In this document: one piece after another, positions 45,211-46,562 of the stretch | Layout: each line of letters opens with the position of its first letter | How positions within the stretch are numbered: the first letter of the stretch is position 1 | Origin: Alistipes senegalensis | GTDB taxonomy: Bacteria > Bacteroidota > Bacteroidia > Bacteroidales > Rikenellaceae | Direction: 5' to 3' | DNA length: 46,562 nt | Assembly: GCA_023665825.1 (NCBI GenBank) | Contig: JAMPDE010000001.1 | Coordinates: forward strand, 439,726 to 486,287 | Position numbers and translations under genes: made by a program | The notes under the pieces: model-generated | Told to the model about the DNA's origin: nothing | The model's database searches: none | What the model saw: only the letters and a program-made list of their open reading frames with translations

Positions 45211-46224
45211 TCAGCGGTTTTGTTTTTCGGCTTGTTCGAGCGAGTCGCGCCGCGCTTTTTCGGCCGCTTTGGCCGCCTTGCGGTCGGCTTTGGCCTTCAT
45301 CTTCTCGGGATTGCGCCCGAAGACCGACAGGTGGACGTACCGGCCCGGATACTGTTTCATGTCGGCCAGCAGGGCCGACAGATTTTCGACCGCGCCGTTT
45401 ACCGATTCGTACAGCGCGGGGTCGTTCACGATCCGCGCCATCGTCCCGTCGCCGTGTTCGATGCTGGCCAGCAGGGTCGTGAGTTCATCGACCGCCGAGC
45501 CGAGCCGAGCGACGATCTGTTCGTCGGTCAGCTGCGCCGAGAAACGGTTCAGGTTGCCGATCAGGCTGTCGATTTGCCCGCTGTTCTCGCCGAGCGTCCC
45601 GGCGAACCGCGACAGGTCGGCGATGGCTTGCCGCAGATGTCCCTTTTCGGCATCGAGCACCGACGCCATGTCGCCCGACAGGGCGTTCAGATTGCCCAGC
45701 GTGCCGTCGATGTTCGCGGCATTGCGTTCCAGCAGGCCGTTGAGATTTTCCAACGTCGCGGTTAAATCCGTAGCTATTTTAGAAAATTGCTGCTTGAAGA
45801 AATCCAGCTCCGAGCCCGCCATGTCCATCAGGTCGCGGTCGCGGCCCGCCCGCAGCGTGTCGCCGCTGCGGAGATAGGCCTGCGAGGCGCCGTAGATGAT
45901 TTCGATCGCCTTGTTGCCCATCAGCCCGTTGCTGAAAATTTTGGCTTCCGAATCTTCCGGCAGCCGGTAGCGGCGCTGGACGGTGAGTTGCAGCACCACC
46001 TTGTCGCTCATCGACGGGTCGAACGCGATGCCCGTCACCGTGCCGATTTTTACCCCTTTCATCATGATGGGCGATGCGTGCTGCACGCCGCTCACTTGGT
46101 CGTAGGCGGCGTAATAGACGGCGTTGCGGCTGAAAATGTCGAATCCGCTCAAAAAACGGATGCCGGCCCATGCCGCGCCGATCATCGCGACGGCGAAAAG
46201 ACCGATTTTTACCTCTCGTTTCAT
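45211..46224 (-). CDS. MlaD-family (MCE domain) protein, 337 aa
   Basis: MCE proteins bind lipids and pass them between the inner and outer membrane. An N-terminal membrane helix (about residues 7-27) anchors the protein. The MCE domain follows (about 37-115: YDQVSGVQHASPIMMKGVKI, SNGLMGNKAIEIIYG), and long helices with heptad-like leucines and asparagines run from about 130 to 290, ending in a lysine/alanine-rich tail. The partner permease and ATPase (MlaE, MlaF) are not in the window. It follows the amidase by 11 bases. Confidence 0.92.
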   Translation of the reverse strand: MKREVKIGLFAVAMIGAAWAGIRFLSGFDIFSRNAVYYAAYDQVSGVQHASPIMMKGVKIGTVTGIAFDPSMSDKVVLQLTVQRRYRLPEDSEAKIFSNGLMGNKAIEIIYGASQAYLRSGDTLRAGRDRDLMDMAGSELDFFKQQFSKIATDLTATLENLNGLLERNAANIDGTLGNLNALSGDMASVLDAEKGHLRQAIADLSRFAGTLGENSGQIDSLIGNLNRFSAQLTDEQIVARLGSAVDELTTLLASIEHGDGTMARIVNDPALYESVNGAVENLSALLADMKQYPGRYVHLSVFGRNPEKMKAKADRKAAKAAEKARRDSLEQAEKQNR

Positions 46225-46235
46225 AGCTTTTGCTC

Positions 46236-46562
46236 TTATTTGACGATTCGCGAACCCCGACAGCGCACGATGAAGGCATCGGGGAACTCTTTGCGCACTT
46301 CGCCCAACCGGCGTTGCGCTTCGGCGTAGGTTGCGTAGGAGCCCACGCAGTATTTGTATCGGTAGCGTCCCGTGCCGAGCAGTTGCCGCGCTTCGTGGCG
46401 GTAGCTGCGGAGCTCGGAAGAGTTGGCAGGCAGTGCCTTTTCGGCCGCCTTGATCTGCACCGCGAAACGGACGGGCTGCGCATCGTCGGCTGCGGACGAT
46501 TGCGAGGCCGAAGCGGACGTCGGACGCTGGGTCGGCTGTGCGGCGGGCTGCTGTTGCACCGG
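46236..46562 (-). CDS. C-terminal end of an N-acetylmuramoyl-L-alanine amidase with SPOR-like domain (partial)
   Basis: Only the last 107 or so codons are visible; the gene runs off the right edge and its true start is outside. The visible part has a glutamine/serine/alanine-rich linker and then a SPOR-like domain: VRFAVQIKAAEKALP, YKYCVGSYATYAEAQRRLGE and DAFIVRCRGSRIV. In Bacteroidota an amidase with such a C-terminus commonly precedes an MlaD gene, which is the main reason for the amidase call; the catalytic domain itself is not seen. Confidence 0.65.
   Translation of the reverse strand, partial: PVQQQPAAQPTQRPTSASASQSSAADDAQPVRFAVQIKAAEKALPANSSELRSYRHEARQLLGTGRYRYKYCVGSYATYAEAQRRLGEVRKEFPDAFIVRCRGSRIVK

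Overview
The window looks like ordinary chromosome from a GC-rich member of the Bacteroidales, most like Alistipes (Rikenellaceae). This is an inference from several features. Promoter -7 elements match the Bacteroidota consensus TAnnTTTG (TATCTTTG, TACCTTTG, TAATTTTG). Alanine racemase is fused to MurF. DUF4270, DUF4374 and DUF3098 proteins, a Wzi-type capsule protein and SusC-like TonB receptors are present, and several lipoproteins carry acidic residues just after the lipobox cysteine, as in surface-export signals. Most genes are on the minus strand; only lysS-tpiA and the zapA/rny group run on the plus strand.

Layout. 0-2.4 kb: a small lipoprotein, a 376-base gene-free stretch with a long imperfect hairpin, and a Wzi-family outer-membrane protein. 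2.4-5.1 kb: lysS-tpiA, closed by a strong bidirectional terminator. 5.1-10.2 kb (minus): TonB receptor, DUF4374 lipoprotein and PepSY membrane protein, the same order as the XusABC xenosiderophore system of Bacteroides. 10.4-11.6 kb: tRNA-Ser(GGA) and a secreted DUF1566-type protein. 11.6-16.2 kb (minus): a cobalamin riboswitch followed by a surface lipoprotein, a BtuG-like propeller lipoprotein and a BtuB-like receptor. 16.2-18.9 kb (plus): a coiled-coil protein, zapA, a structured RNA that is probably 6S RNA, and ribonuclease Y.

18.9-25.4 kb (minus): PAP2 phosphatase, BamA/TamA-like barrel, C1 peptidase, flavodoxin-like oxidoreductase and topA. 25.4-27.9 kb: DUF4270 lipoprotein and a half-length GT5 glycogen synthase-like protein. 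28.1-32 kb: ftsX-DUF3098-uppP-truB-queA. 32.1-34.4 kb: ftsY-rimO. 34.4-35.3 kb: an orphan M15 peptidase and a structured tandem repeat. 35.3-39.6 kb: grpE-dnaJ-hypothetical-mutL. 39.6-46.6 kb: amidase (partial), MlaD/MCE protein, mutS2, murF-alr and an RsmI-like methyltransferase.

Much of the window is housekeeping: translation, envelope and division, protein quality control and DNA repair. The two accessory-like blocks are nutrient-uptake operons, one probably for iron-siderophores and one for vitamin B12. I found no phage, insertion sequence, CRISPR array, toxin-antitoxin or defence system. The least explained signals are non-coding: a two-hairpin tandem repeat abutting mutL, a dispersed GCGCTAATAAAAA element that three times forms part of an almost identical promoter, the hairpin near base 640, and the zapA-rny RNA.
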